NCBI GenBank assembly: GCA_036273915.1
Contig: DASUGR010000029.1
Coordinates: 1-28,723, forward strand
Length of the DNA: 28,723 nucleotides
From: PLA2 sp036273915
GTDB lineage: Bacteria > Planctomycetota > PLA2
Direction: 5' to 3'
Shown here: in pieces, positions 14,107-21,147 of the stretch
How positions within the stretch are numbered: the stretch's first letter is position 1
Layout: every line of letters starts with the position of its first letter
Notes under the pieces: generated by a model
The model's database searches: none
What the model was told of the DNA's origin: nothing
What the model saw: only the letters and a program-made list of their open reading frames with translations
Made by a program: the position numbers and the translations under genes

Positions 14107-14601
14107 TCAGGGCTCCTTCCCCTTCATTCCGCGGAGGCGGTCCCGCAGCTGCGCCGCCTTCTCGTACTCCTCGTTGGCGACGGCCGAGGCCAGCTGCTGC
14201 TCGATGTCGGCCAGCTCCCGCCGCGAGGCCTGGGCGCCCTTGACCCGCTCCGGGGTCTTGCCCCGGTGGGCAGACGCCCCGTGGACCTTCTCGAGGAGCG
14301 GGATCAGGACGGGGCCGAAGGCCTCGTAGCAGCGGGGACAACCCAGTCGCCCCTTGGCCTTGAACTCGGCATAGGCGAGGCCGCATCCCGGGCAGGTGGC
14401 CGGGACGGCCTCGGATTCGCGGGGGGCCGGGGGGCCGCCCCCCTTCACGAGCTGCGAAAGGACCGCCGGGAAGGCCATCATCGTGTTCTTCTCGTGCGCA
14501 CACTGCTCGCAGATGTGCATCTCGGTCTTCTTGCCTTCCCGGATCTCGGTGAAGTGGATCTTCGCCTCGCGCTTGCCGCACACCTGGCAGAGCTTGCCCA
14601 T
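14107..14601 (-). CDS. mcsA: McsA, zinc-binding activator of McsB
   Basis: A 164-residue protein with two zinc-finger-like units, Cys5/Cys8/Cys31/Cys34 and Cys70/Cys73/Cys88/Cys91, followed by a UVR coiled-coil segment (127-160, with EEYEKAAQLRDRL). This is the standard McsA layout. In Bacillus and Staphylococcus it binds and activates the arginine kinase McsB. Between the two finger units is a short Gly/Pro loop (KGGGPPAP) encoded by a G6-CC-G6 tract. The ATG has almost no room for a ribosome binding site, which agrees with a promoter that would start the RNA only a few bases before it. It is the first gene of the mcsA-mcsB-ClpN-clpC series. Confidence 0.92.
   Translation of the reverse strand: MGKLCQVCGKREAKIHFTEIREGKKTEMHICEQCAHEKNTMMAFPAVLSQLVKGGGPPAPRESEAVPATCPGCGLAYAEFKAKGRLGCPRCYEAFGPVLIPLLEKVHGASAHRGKTPERVKGAQASRRELADIEQQLASAVANEEYEKAAQLRDRLRGMKGKEP
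14421..14436. repeat. G-tract repeat inside mcsA
   Basis: G6-CC-G6-CC lies in the part of mcsA that encodes the loop between the zinc-finger units. It belongs to the dispersed G-tract family. Confidence 0.5.
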
Positions 14602-14609
14602 ACCTATGA

Positions 14610-14637
14610 ATTATCGGTGGGTCCGGCGGGCCGTCAA
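14610..14637 (-). promoter_or_regulatory. Sigma70-type promoter of the mcsA operon
   Basis: On the minus strand TTGACG (14637-14632) and GATAAT (14615-14610) are 16 bases apart. The -35 box contains the murD stop codon. Transcription would begin around 14603, only 1-3 bases before the mcsA ATG, so the message would be leaderless or nearly so. Box sequence and spacing match the lipoprotein-operon promoter at 2748-2775. Confidence 0.6.
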
Positions 14638-15908
14638 AGCGGGGCGCCGATAAGCTCGCGGAAACGGTCCCCGCGAGCGTCGAATCCCGGGAATTCGTCG
14701 TAGGAAGCGAACCCGGGGCTCAGGAGCACCACGTCGCCCGGCCGCGCGATCTCGAGCGCCCGCCGGACGGCGGCGTCGAACCCGGGCCGGAGCTGGGATG
14801 CGGGGATCCGCTCGTGGAGCTTTGGGCCGGTCTCCCCGTAGGCGATGACCGCCTTGGCCCGGTCGGCGGCTCGGACCAGCGGCCCCCAGTCGAGCCCCTT
14901 GTCCCGGCCGCCCGTGAGCAGGATCACCGGGCGGGAGAACGCGCCGACCGCGGCAGCCGCCGCCTCCGGGGTCGTCGCGATCGAGTCGTCGACGAAGGCC
15001 ACGTCGCCGTGGGTCGGGAGCATCTCGAGCCGGTGCCGGAGCGGCCGGAAGTCGCGGATCGCGGCCCGGCACCCCTCCGGCGTCGCGCCGACCGCGAGCG
15101 CCGCGTGCGCCGCGGCGGCGGCGTTCCAGAGGTTGTGGCGCCCCGCGAGCCGGAGCCCGTCGAGCGCGATCGGCGGCGGCCGGCTCTCGCCGAACCAGAC
15201 GATCCGCCCGCGCGTGTGGGCGGCGAAGGAGCGGCAGACCTCGTCCTCCTCCCGCAGGACGACCGCGCCGCCCGGGCGGACGGCCTCGACGAGCCGCCGC
15301 TTCGACCCGGCGTAGTGGCCGAACGTCGGGTGGCGGTCGAGGTGGTCGCCGGTGACGTTGGTGACGATCGCGGCATCGAGCGCGAAGTCGTCGTGCTCGA
15401 GCCACGCGAGCTGGAACGAGGAGACCTCCAGCACGGCGACCGTCCCCGCCGTCAGGCGCTCCGCCTCGTTCAAGAGCGGCCGGCCGATGTTGCCCCCGAG
15501 GGTGACCGGACGGCCGGACGCCTCGAGCATGGCGGCGACGAGGGAGGCCGTCGTCGACTTCCCCTTCGTCCCGGTGACCCCCACGATCGGGCCCTTGAGG
15601 TGTCGGAGCGTGATTCCGAGCTCGGTCACCACCTGCTTCCCGCGCGCCCGGGCCCGCCGGACGAGCGGGTGGTCGAAGGGGACCGCAGGGTTGACGACCA
15701 CGATGTCCGTCGTGTCGAAGTCGGCCTCCTCGTGGCCGCCGAGGCGGAGCTCCACCCCCAGGGGCTCGATCTCCGCGAGGGAGCGCGCGAGCTTTCCGGG
15801 ATCGCCCACGTCCGTCACGAGGACCGGGTGGCCCCTCGCGCGGAACCAGCGGACGGCGGCCACGCCGCCGCCGAACCGTCCAAGCCCCATGACCAGCACG
15901 CGCCTCAT
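14634..15908 (-). CDS. murD: UDP-N-acetylmuramoyl-L-alanine--D-glutamate ligase
   Basis: A 424-residue cytoplasmic ligase that adds D-glutamate to the peptidoglycan precursor. It has an N-terminal Rossmann-like domain (MRRVLVMGLGRFG), the ATP-binding GTKGKSTT (113-120), GGNIGRPLL, TGDHLDRHP in the central domain, HRLEMLPTHGDVAFVDDS at the start of the C-terminal domain, and the MurD end motif SPGFASYDEF...RGDRFREL. Length is slightly short but normal. The ATG has GGAGG 7 bases upstream and overlaps the stop of the lipoprotein gene before it (ATGA). Its presence indicates that this organism makes peptidoglycan. No other mur gene is adjacent. Confidence 0.93.
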   Translation of the reverse strand: MRRVLVMGLGRFGGGVAAVRWFRARGHPVLVTDVGDPGKLARSLAEIEPLGVELRLGGHEEADFDTTDIVVVNPAVPFDHPLVRRARARGKQVVTELGITLRHLKGPIVGVTGTKGKSTTASLVAAMLEASGRPVTLGGNIGRPLLNEAERLTAGTVAVLEVSSFQLAWLEHDDFALDAAIVTNVTGDHLDRHPTFGHYAGSKRRLVEAVRPGGAVVLREEDEVCRSFAAHTRGRIVWFGESRPPPIALDGLRLAGRHNLWNAAAAAHAALAVGATPEGCRAAIRDFRPLRHRLEMLPTHGDVAFVDDSIATTPEAAAAAVGAFSRPVILLTGGRDKGLDWGPLVRAADRAKAVIAYGETGPKLHERIPASQLRPGFDAAVRRALEIARPGDVVLLSPGFASYDEFPGFDARGDRFRELIGAPL

Positions 15909-16327
15909 CGGGATGCCTCCGCCTGCCTTCTCAATTTGTCGGCGGCGCGCGTCAATTCCGCGACCTCTCGCTCCCGTTCCCCCTCGGTGAGGCGCGCGGC
16001 GGGCTCCAGCCGGATCTCCACCTCGTGGTCGTCCTTGATGCGCGCCGGCACGAGCACGTCGGAGAAGAAGTCCACGCCCGGCTTCTGGTACCACGGCGCG
16101 CGGAGCGCGACGACCTGCCGCGTCGGCTCGTAGCCGGGCTTCTCCACCTCGACGAGCGCGTCCCCGTAGTGCGTGAAACGCCACGTCGTCGGCGACCGTC
16201 CGACCTTCTCGCCGTTCACGGTCACCTCCGCGCCGGGCGGGTCGGTGCGCACGAGAAGACGCCGCTCGACGCACCCCGCGAGGAGGATGAGCGCGACGAG
16301 CGTGGCGGCCCGCACGCGAGACAGCAT
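15905..16327 (-). CDS. PEGA-domain lipoprotein (140 aa)
   Basis: A 140-residue lipoprotein with the lipobox LAGC (Cys19). Residues 24-72 form a PEGA domain: LLVRTDPPGAEVTVNGEKVG, then SPTTWRF and VEVEKPGYEP, a small beta unit thought to bind surface polymers or assist envelope assembly. A second beta stretch with VDFFSDVLVPARI follows, then a charged C-terminal helix from about 112 (LTEGEREREVAELTRAADKL). The start is the ATG immediately before the hydrophobic segment; the ribosome binding site is weak (AGGGG, about 11 bases away). It is translationally coupled to murD and divergent from the histidine kinase with a gap of about 51 bases, so both promoters must lie in that gap or within the neighbouring genes. 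Confidence 0.8.
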   Translation of the reverse strand: MLSRVRAATLVALILLAGCVERRLLVRTDPPGAEVTVNGEKVGRSPTTWRFTHYGDALVEVEKPGYEPTRQVVALRAPWYQKPGVDFFSDVLVPARIKDDHEVEIRLEPAARLTEGEREREVAELTRAADKLRRQAEASR

Positions 16328-16378
16328 AACCACGCCATTCCCCTTGTCCTTGTGGAGCGCTATCCTCGTCGGGGCGCA

Positions 16379-17875
16379 ATGCGTCTCGCCAAGGTGAGCG
16401 AAGGGGGCGGGCCGAAGGCTCTTCCGGCCAACGGCAGCCTCGCGATCCGGGATTCCGGCGAACGCCGCATCGGCCAGGCCATCGCGCGCTGTCTCGCGGA
16501 CCTGGACGTGCGCGGCGAGGCGGCGGCGCCGTTCGACCGCGCCGCGGACGTGCTGAACGGCCTCGTGCCCGCGATCTTCCGCGGCGACGCCGACGCGGCG
16601 CGCGCCGCGATCCTCGAGACCGACCTCCCCACGCGGGAGGTCCTGGACATCGCGCTGCGGGCCCGGCTCGCGGTGCGTGGGCGCCGGCCGGCCCACCGCG
16701 AGCGCGGGGAGCGCGAGCGCGCGGCCGACGCGGCGCTCCGCGCCCTCGCGGAGCGGGAGGACCCCGCCCGCCCGGAGGACCTGGACCGGCGCCGCCAGAT
16801 CGCGACCGTCCATCGCCGGCTCCTCACGCTCCTCTCGGACGGGGTGCTGACCGCGCGCCCCGACGGCCGGCTGCTCCACGCCAACCGCATGGCGCGAGAG
16901 GCGCTCGGGCTGCGCCTCCGGGACCTGCGCGAGACGCCGCTCCGGGGGCTCTTCGCGGAGAAGGCCGACGCGGAACGGATGTGGCGGTCCGTGAAGGACG
17001 ACGGCATCTTCCGCGGCCGGGAGGTCGACCTGCGCGCGGCGACCGGCCGCACCTTCCCGGTGCGCCTCGCCGCCGCCAGGGCCGAGGGCCCCGACCCGCG
17101 CATCCTCCTCGTCTTCCGCGACCTCACCGAGATCCGCCACATCCGGTCGCGGCTGATCGAGACCGAGAAGCTCGGCGCGATGGCGAAGGTCGCCGGCTCG
17201 GTCGCGCACGAGATCCGGAACCCGCTCAACGCGCTCTTCCTCAACGCCGACCTCCTCGAGGAGGAGCTCGCGGACTCGGGCAACCTCCCCCCCGCGATCG
17301 AGGAGACGCTCCGGGTCATGCGGGAGGAGATCGAGCGGCTGAACGAGATCATCAAGAACTACCTGTCGCTCAGCAAGCTCGGCCACTCCAACTTCGAACG
17401 CCTGGAGCTCAACGAGGTCGTGAAGGACTTCGCGGAGGAGGCGGAGGAGATGGCGGGACGGCGGAAGGTGACGCTCGACCTGCGGCTCTGCCGCGGCGAG
17501 ACCACCGTGCGCGCGGACCGGAACATGCTGCGCCGCGTGCTCGTGAACCTCGTGCAGAACGCGCTCGACGTCTCGCAGGCCGGCGGGCGCATCCTGCTCG
17601 GCACCCGGCGCCTGCTCCACCGCGTGCGGCTCTCCGTCCGCGACCGCGGCCCGGGCGTCGCCGCCGAGGCGCTCCCCCACCTGTTCCAGCCCTTCTTCTC
17701 GACGAAGGAGCGGGGGACGGGACTCGGGCTCTACCTCTGCCGCGAGATCGTGATGGCGCACGTCGGGGAGGTGGCGCTCCGCTCGGTCAAGCCCTGCGGC
17801 GCGCAGGCGACGGTGCTGCTCCCGCGCTGGCGCGACGGCGCGGACGAATCGGGGGGGGCGGGGGGGACCCGATGA
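16379..17875 (+). CDS. Cytoplasmic PAS sensor histidine kinase, NtrB-like
   Basis: A 498-residue kinase without membrane segments. Residues 1-140 are a helical, Arg/Ala-rich region that I do not recognise; it might be a helical ligand-binding unit. A PAS domain spans about 145-255. The dimerisation/phosphoacceptor helix is AKVAGSVAHEIRNPLNAL with His277. The ATPase domain shows the N box (LVNLVQNALDVS, about 388-399), DRGPGV (422-427), FFSTKERGTGLGL (439-451) and a C-terminal LLPRW. All catalytic motifs are intact. The stop overlaps the start of the response-regulator gene (ATGA), so the two form a two-component pair. The last residues GGAGGTR come from a G8-C-G7 tract. The signal sensed is unknown. 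The ATG has a weak GGGG ribosome binding site. Confidence 0.88.
   Translation: MRLAKVSEGGGPKALPANGSLAIRDSGERRIGQAIARCLADLDVRGEAAAPFDRAADVLNGLVPAIFRGDADAARAAILETDLPTREVLDIALRARLAVRGRRPAHRERGERERAADAALRALAEREDPARPEDLDRRRQIATVHRRLLTLLSDGVLTARPDGRLLHANRMAREALGLRLRDLRETPLRGLFAEKADAERMWRSVKDDGIFRGREVDLRAATGRTFPVRLAAARAEGPDPRILLVFRDLTEIRHIRSRLIETEKLGAMAKVAGSVAHEIRNPLNALFLNADLLEEELADSGNLPPAIEETLRVMREEIERLNEIIKNYLSLSKLGHSNFERLELNEVVKDFAEEAEEMAGRRKVTLDLRLCRGETTVRADRNMLRRVLVNLVQNALDVSQAGGRILLGTRRLLHRVRLSVRDRGPGVAAEALPHLFQPFFSTKERGTGLGLYLCREIVMAHVGEVALRSVKPCGAQATVLLPRWRDGADESGGAGGTR
17851..17867. repeat. G-tract repeat at the kinase C-terminus
   Basis: G8-C-G7-A lies just before the overlap of the kinase stop and the response-regulator start. 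Its position could influence translational coupling through RNA structure. Confidence 0.5.
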
Positions 17876-19269
17876 TCGCGCAGCGCCCCACGATCCTGAT
17901 CGTCGACGACGACCGGAACACGCGGGAGACGCTCAAGCGCGGCCTCCACCGCGCCGGCTACGAGGTCGTCACCGCGGAGGACGGGTCCAAGGCGGTCCCG
18001 GTCCTCCAGGAGCGCGAGATCGACCTCCTGATCACCGACTACAAGATGCCCGGGATCGACGGGTTGCGCCTCGCCACGACCGCGCAGGTCGTCCAGCCGC
18101 AGCTCGCCGTGATCATGATCTCCGCCTTCGCGAACGTCGACACGGCGGTGAGCGCGATCAAGCAGGGCATCTTCGACGTGATCGAGAAGCCCGTGAAGAT
18201 GCGCGACGTGAAGAAGGCGGCCGCCCGCGCGCTCGAGACCCGCCGGCTCGTGATCGAGAACCGGCGCCTCCGGGCCGACCTCATGGGCCGGGACGAGCTG
18301 GCGCGGATCATCGGCCGGGCCCCCTGCTTCCGCGAGGCGCTGGCGATGGTCGAGCAGGTGGCGTCGGTGAAGTCCACGGTGCTCCTCACCGGCGAGAGCG
18401 GCACCGGCAAGGAGATCTTCGCGAGCGCGATCCACCGCCTCTCGCCCCGCGCGGACGGTCCGCTCGTGAAGGTCCACTGCGCGGCGCTGGCCGAGGGTCT
18501 CCTCGAGACGGAGCTCTTCGGCCACGAGCGCGGCGCCTACACGGGCGCGGTCGGGCAGCGCAAGGGCCGGTTCGAGATGGCCGACGGCGGCACGATCTTC
18601 CTCGACGAGATCGGCGAGATCTCGCAGACGACCCAGGTGAAGCTCCTGCGCGTCCTCCAGGAGGGCGAGTTCGAGCGCGTGGGCGGCAGCGGGACGATCA
18701 AGGTCGACGCGCGCATCGTCGCCGCGACGAACGCCGACCTCCACCGGGCCGTGGCCGAGGGGCGGTTCCGCGAGGACCTCTTCTACCGGCTGAACGTGAT
18801 CCGCATCGAGATCCCGCCGCTCCGCCGGCGCCGGGAGGACATCCCGCTGCTCGTCCAGCACTTCATCGAGAACTTCAACAAGCTCGCGGGGAAGCGCGTC
18901 CGCGGGATCACCCCCGAGGCCCTCGACCGGCTCGCGAGCTTCGACTGGCCGGGCAACGTCCGCGAGCTCGAGAACGTCCTGGAGCGCGCGATCGTGCTCG
19001 CGACCGGCGACCTCATCACGGAGGCCGAATTGCCGCCGCTCGAGCCGAGAAAGCCGCCGGCGGAGGGGATCCCCTTCCGCGTGGGGCAGCCGCTCGCGGA
19101 CCTCGAGCGCGAGGCGATCCAGCGGACGCTGCGCGCCGTCGCGGGGGACAAGGACGCCGCCGCGAAGATCCTCGGGATCGGGGTCGCGACCCTCTACCGG
19201 CGCCTCAAGGAGATGGAGGAGCAAGGGCAGGAGGAAGACGCGGCCGAAGGCACCGAGGCCGGCACCTAG
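17872..19269 (+). CDS. NtrC-family sigma54-dependent response regulator
   Basis: A 465-residue transcription activator. The receiver domain (6-120) has Asp11-13, the phosphoacceptor Asp56 in LLITDYKMP and Lys106. The central AAA+ domain (about 142-370) has Walker A GESGTGKE (174-181), GAYTGA (221-226) in the sigma54-contacting position (Tyr for the usual Phe, a tolerated variant) and GGTIFLDEI (239-247). The C-terminus ends in a Fis-type helix-turn-helix, DAAAKILGIGVATLYRRLKEM. It is coupled to the kinase gene before it. Targets are unknown, and I found no clear sigma54 promoter in the window. The stop codon TAG shares its last two bases with the first two of the structured repeat, so the repeat boundary coincides with the gene end. 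Confidence 0.93.
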   Translation: MIAQRPTILIVDDDRNTRETLKRGLHRAGYEVVTAEDGSKAVPVLQEREIDLLITDYKMPGIDGLRLATTAQVVQPQLAVIMISAFANVDTAVSAIKQGIFDVIEKPVKMRDVKKAAARALETRRLVIENRRLRADLMGRDELARIIGRAPCFREALAMVEQVASVKSTVLLTGESGTGKEIFASAIHRLSPRADGPLVKVHCAALAEGLLETELFGHERGAYTGAVGQRKGRFEMADGGTIFLDEIGEISQTTQVKLLRVLQEGEFERVGGSGTIKVDARIVAATNADLHRAVAEGRFREDLFYRLNVIRIEIPPLRRRREDIPLLVQHFIENFNKLAGKRVRGITPEALDRLASFDWPGNVRELENVLERAIVLATGDLITEAELPPLEPRKPPAEGIPFRVGQPLADLEREAIQRTLRAVAGDKDAAAKILGIGVATLYRRLKEMEEQGQEEDAAEGTEAGT

Positions 19270-19433
19270 GAGTCGTGCAAGAACAACTGCTACATTCGGC
19301 CGGCTGCGACGACGCGATGCGGCGTCGCTCCTCCTCCGCGTATCGCTCCGCTGATACGCGTCGTCGTCCCTCCTTGCCTCGCGCCGTCTCGCTCGGCCTC
19401 GGTGTTTGACGCATTTGTTCTCGCACGACTCCT
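19268..19433 (+). repeat. Copy 2 of the structured repeat, complete, with 19-bp terminal inverted repeats
   Basis: The ends AGGAGTCGTGCAAGAACAA (19268-19286) and TTGTTCTCGCACGACTCCT (19415-19433) are inverted repeats with one mismatch, giving a 166-bp element. Inside is a perfect 8-bp hairpin, CGCGTATC with GATACGCG. It has no coding capacity of its own. It begins inside the stop codon of the NtrC-type gene, in the same orientation relative to that gene as copy 1 has to the lipoprotein gene. TA precedes the GGAGTC end here and at copy 1, as in IS630/mariner-type insertions, but the far flank is TT. A further fragment of the end, GTCGTGCAAG, lies at 19439-19448. Confidence 0.8.
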
Positions 19434-19528
19434 TTGTCGTCGTGCAAGCGGGCGGCGCGTGCGGCGCCGCAAACGGTCCCGGGACGTCCGGGGAAGGGCG
19501 GGCAAGCTCGTCGGCGGTCCCCAGAAAG

Positions 19529-19560
19529 CGTCAGCGGAGCCCGCTAGGACTCCGCTGACG
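19529..19560 (-). terminator. Perfect 11-bp hairpin, probable transcript end of the microprotein gene
   Basis: CGTCAGCGGAG (19529-19539) and CTCCGCTGACG (19550-19560) pair fully around a 10-base loop. On the minus strand the hairpin is followed by CTTTCT, a short T-rich tail. It lies 34 bases after the stop of the 18-residue gene and is preceded by a smaller hairpin at 19569-19585. Confidence 0.55.
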
Positions 19561-19568
19561 ATCTGTCC

Positions 19569-19585
19569 GGCGGAATGACTCCGCC
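19569..19585 (-). other. Small hairpin directly after the microprotein gene
   Basis: GGCGGA (19569-19574) and TCCGCC (19580-19585) pair around ATGAC. With the larger hairpin next to it, it would protect or end the transcript of the minus-strand microprotein. Confidence 0.45.
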
Positions 19586-19594
19586 AGGCCCGCG

Positions 19595-19651
19595 CTACTT
19601 GCGCTTCTTCTTCGTGGCCTTTTTCTTGGTCTTCTTCTTGCGAGCGGCCAT
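19595..19651 (-). CDS. 18-residue lysine-rich basic microprotein
   Basis: MAARKKKTKKKATKKKRK is encoded with its own start and stop. The ATG is preceded by AAAGGAG with 7 bases of spacing, one of the best ribosome binding sites in the window, and two hairpins follow the stop. Thirteen of 18 residues are Lys or Arg, so the peptide would bind nucleic acid, ribosomes or polyphosphate. It resembles the lysine tails of histone-like proteins and the very small basic ribosomal proteins, but I cannot assign it to a family. Longer in-frame starts upstream exist (to 19861) but have no comparable ribosome site. The neighbouring plus-strand gene is divergent, 353 bases away. Confidence 0.6.
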   Translation of the reverse strand: MAARKKKTKKKATKKKRK

Positions 19652-20004
19652 GGTCGGACTCCTTTCGAGAAACTGGAACGAACCGTACCGTCCGCTCGCA
19701 TTACAAGATCCGTGCCGAACGCACTTTCGTCCCTTTTCCTCCGGTTTCGGACGTCGAAAGCGCGTGTTCGACGCTCGCGCGCGCTTGCGACTTCTCAAAT
19801 TGATAGGGAACGTGTTCGCCGCGAGCGCGTGAAACCCGCGGCGCATCGCAGTTCGAAGCACGATGCGTGCGCGCGAGCGACGTTCGCGCGCATCGCACGG
19901 GTCGAGTTGCGCTTCTTTCTCTCAAAGTGAGAAGCAAAGAGAGCCTCGCGCGCGCGTTTTTTTCAAATTGAGAATCATGTACCGTCAACGCGCGACGAAG
20001 AAGC
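19652..20004. promoter_or_regulatory. 353-base intergenic region with three copies of a palindromic motif
   Basis: This gap between the divergent microprotein and ATP-grasp genes holds three related sites centred on TCAAATTGA (19795-19803), TCAAAGTGA (19922-19930) and TCAAATTGA (19963-19971). With flanks they approach the palindrome TTCTCAA-N-TTGAGAA: CTTCTCAAATTGATAG, TTCTCTCAAAGTGAGAAG and TTTTTCAAATTGAGAATC. The last two are 41 bases apart and just before the ATP-grasp gene. The AT-rich sites stand out from the GCGCG-rich background. TGTAAT near 19706-19701 on the minus strand is a possible -10 box for the microprotein. The rest of the gap shows no convincing gene. Confidence 0.45.
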
Positions 20005-21030
20005 ATGCGATCGAGAGCCCTGCGTGTGCTCGCACTCGTACCCGAAAGGTCGACGCCTCCGGCACGACTCGCGGGACGCTCCGCGAAGGAGATCGCCGCG
20101 TGGAGGATGGAGTTCGACCTCGTGCGGGCGATGCGCGCACGCGGACATCAGGTGACGTGCGTCGAGCCCGCGGGCGAGGTCGACCCGATCCGCGCCGCGA
20201 TCGAGCGCGCCCGCCCGCACATCGTCTTCAACATGCTCGAGGAGTTCCACGGGTTCGTGGAGTTCGAGCCGAACGTGCCCGCGCTCCTCGAGCTCCTCCA
20301 GGTCCCCTACACGGGCTGCAACCCGCGCGGCCTCGCGATCGCGCGCGACAAGGCGCTCACGAAGACGATCCTTCTGCGCGAGGGCATCCGCGTCCCCGGT
20401 TTCGCCGTCTTCCCGCGCCGCGGCCGGTTCCGCCCGCCGCCGCTCGCCTACCCGCTCATCGTGAAATCCCTCACCGAGGAGGCATCCGCAGGCCTTTCCG
20501 GCGTTTCGATCGTGCGCGACGCGGCGCGCCTCCGGGCGCGCGTGGCATTTCTCCACGAACGGGTGCGGAGCGACGCGATCGCGGAGGAGTACGTGGACGG
20601 CCGGGAGGTGAGCGTCGCGGTGCTCGGGAACCGCGGGGCGAGGGCGTTCCCGCCGCGCGAGCTCGACCTCTCCGGCCTGCCCCCGCGCGCCCCCCGGTTC
20701 GCCACGGCGCGGGTCAAGTGGGACCCCCTCTACCAGAAGCGCCACGCCATCCGTTCGCGTACCGCCCGGCTGCCCGCGCCGGCGGCGCGCCGCCTCGAGC
20801 GCCTGGGCGTCCGCGTCTACCGGTGCCTCGGCCTCTCCGGCTACGCGCGCATCGACCTCCGCCTGCGCGCGGACGGGGAGCCCTTCGTCCTCGAGGCCAA
20901 CCCGAACCCCGACCTCTCCCGCGCGGACGACTTCGCCCGCTCGGCCGCCGCCGCCGGGATCCGCTACGAGGATCTCGTCGATCGGATCCTCCGCCTCGGG
21001 ATCGCGTACGAGCGGGCATGGTACGAGTAG
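20005..21030 (+). CDS. D-alanine--D-alanine ligase-like ATP-grasp protein
   Basis: A 341-residue ATP-grasp enzyme. The N-terminal domain ends in PYTGCNPRGLAIARDKALTK (101-120), the ligase-type entry to the ATP domain. LIVKSLTEEASAGLSGVS (151-168) supplies the ATP-binding lysine and glycine loop, EEYVDGREVSVAVLG follows, and YARIDLRL...FVLEANPNPDL carries the metal-binding acidic and Asn residues. The classical Ddl N-terminal motif (GG-S-E-E-S type) is absent, so D-alanine specificity is doubtful; the enzyme may join another amino acid or peptide. It uses an ATG with a weak AGAAG ribosome site. It follows the palindrome-bearing region and precedes the thioesterase gene by 117 bases. The fold call is strong, the substrate unknown. 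Confidence 0.8.
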   Translation: MRSRALRVLALVPERSTPPARLAGRSAKEIAAWRMEFDLVRAMRARGHQVTCVEPAGEVDPIRAAIERARPHIVFNMLEEFHGFVEFEPNVPALLELLQVPYTGCNPRGLAIARDKALTKTILLREGIRVPGFAVFPRRGRFRPPPLAYPLIVKSLTEEASAGLSGVSIVRDAARLRARVAFLHERVRSDAIAEEYVDGREVSVAVLGNRGARAFPPRELDLSGLPPRAPRFATARVKWDPLYQKRHAIRSRTARLPAPAARRLERLGVRVYRCLGLSGYARIDLRLRADGEPFVLEANPNPDLSRADDFARSAAAAGIRYEDLVDRILRLGIAYERAWYE

Positions 21031-21147
21031 GGCGCTCGCCGCCGCGCGCCGCTGCAGCCGACGAACGTCGCGCACGCGACCGGGGAATGCGATAGTCTCC
21101 TGTCCGCGCCGCTCGCGGTTAGGGCGGCACGACGCCCGGAGGACGCG

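Noticed and set aside
16328..16378. Sigma54 or sigma70 promoter for the divergent kinase and PEGA lipoprotein genes
   Set aside because: No pair of boxes with acceptable spacing was found on either strand.
19941..19971. Intrinsic terminator at the GCGCGCG-TTTTTTT stretch
   Set aside because: The GC run cannot form a stem with a proper loop next to the T run; the T run belongs to the third palindrome.
19701..20006. 101-residue minus-strand frame in the intergenic region
   Set aside because: It spans the palindromes, has no ribosome site and no recognisable domain, and its composition reflects GCGCG-rich DNA.
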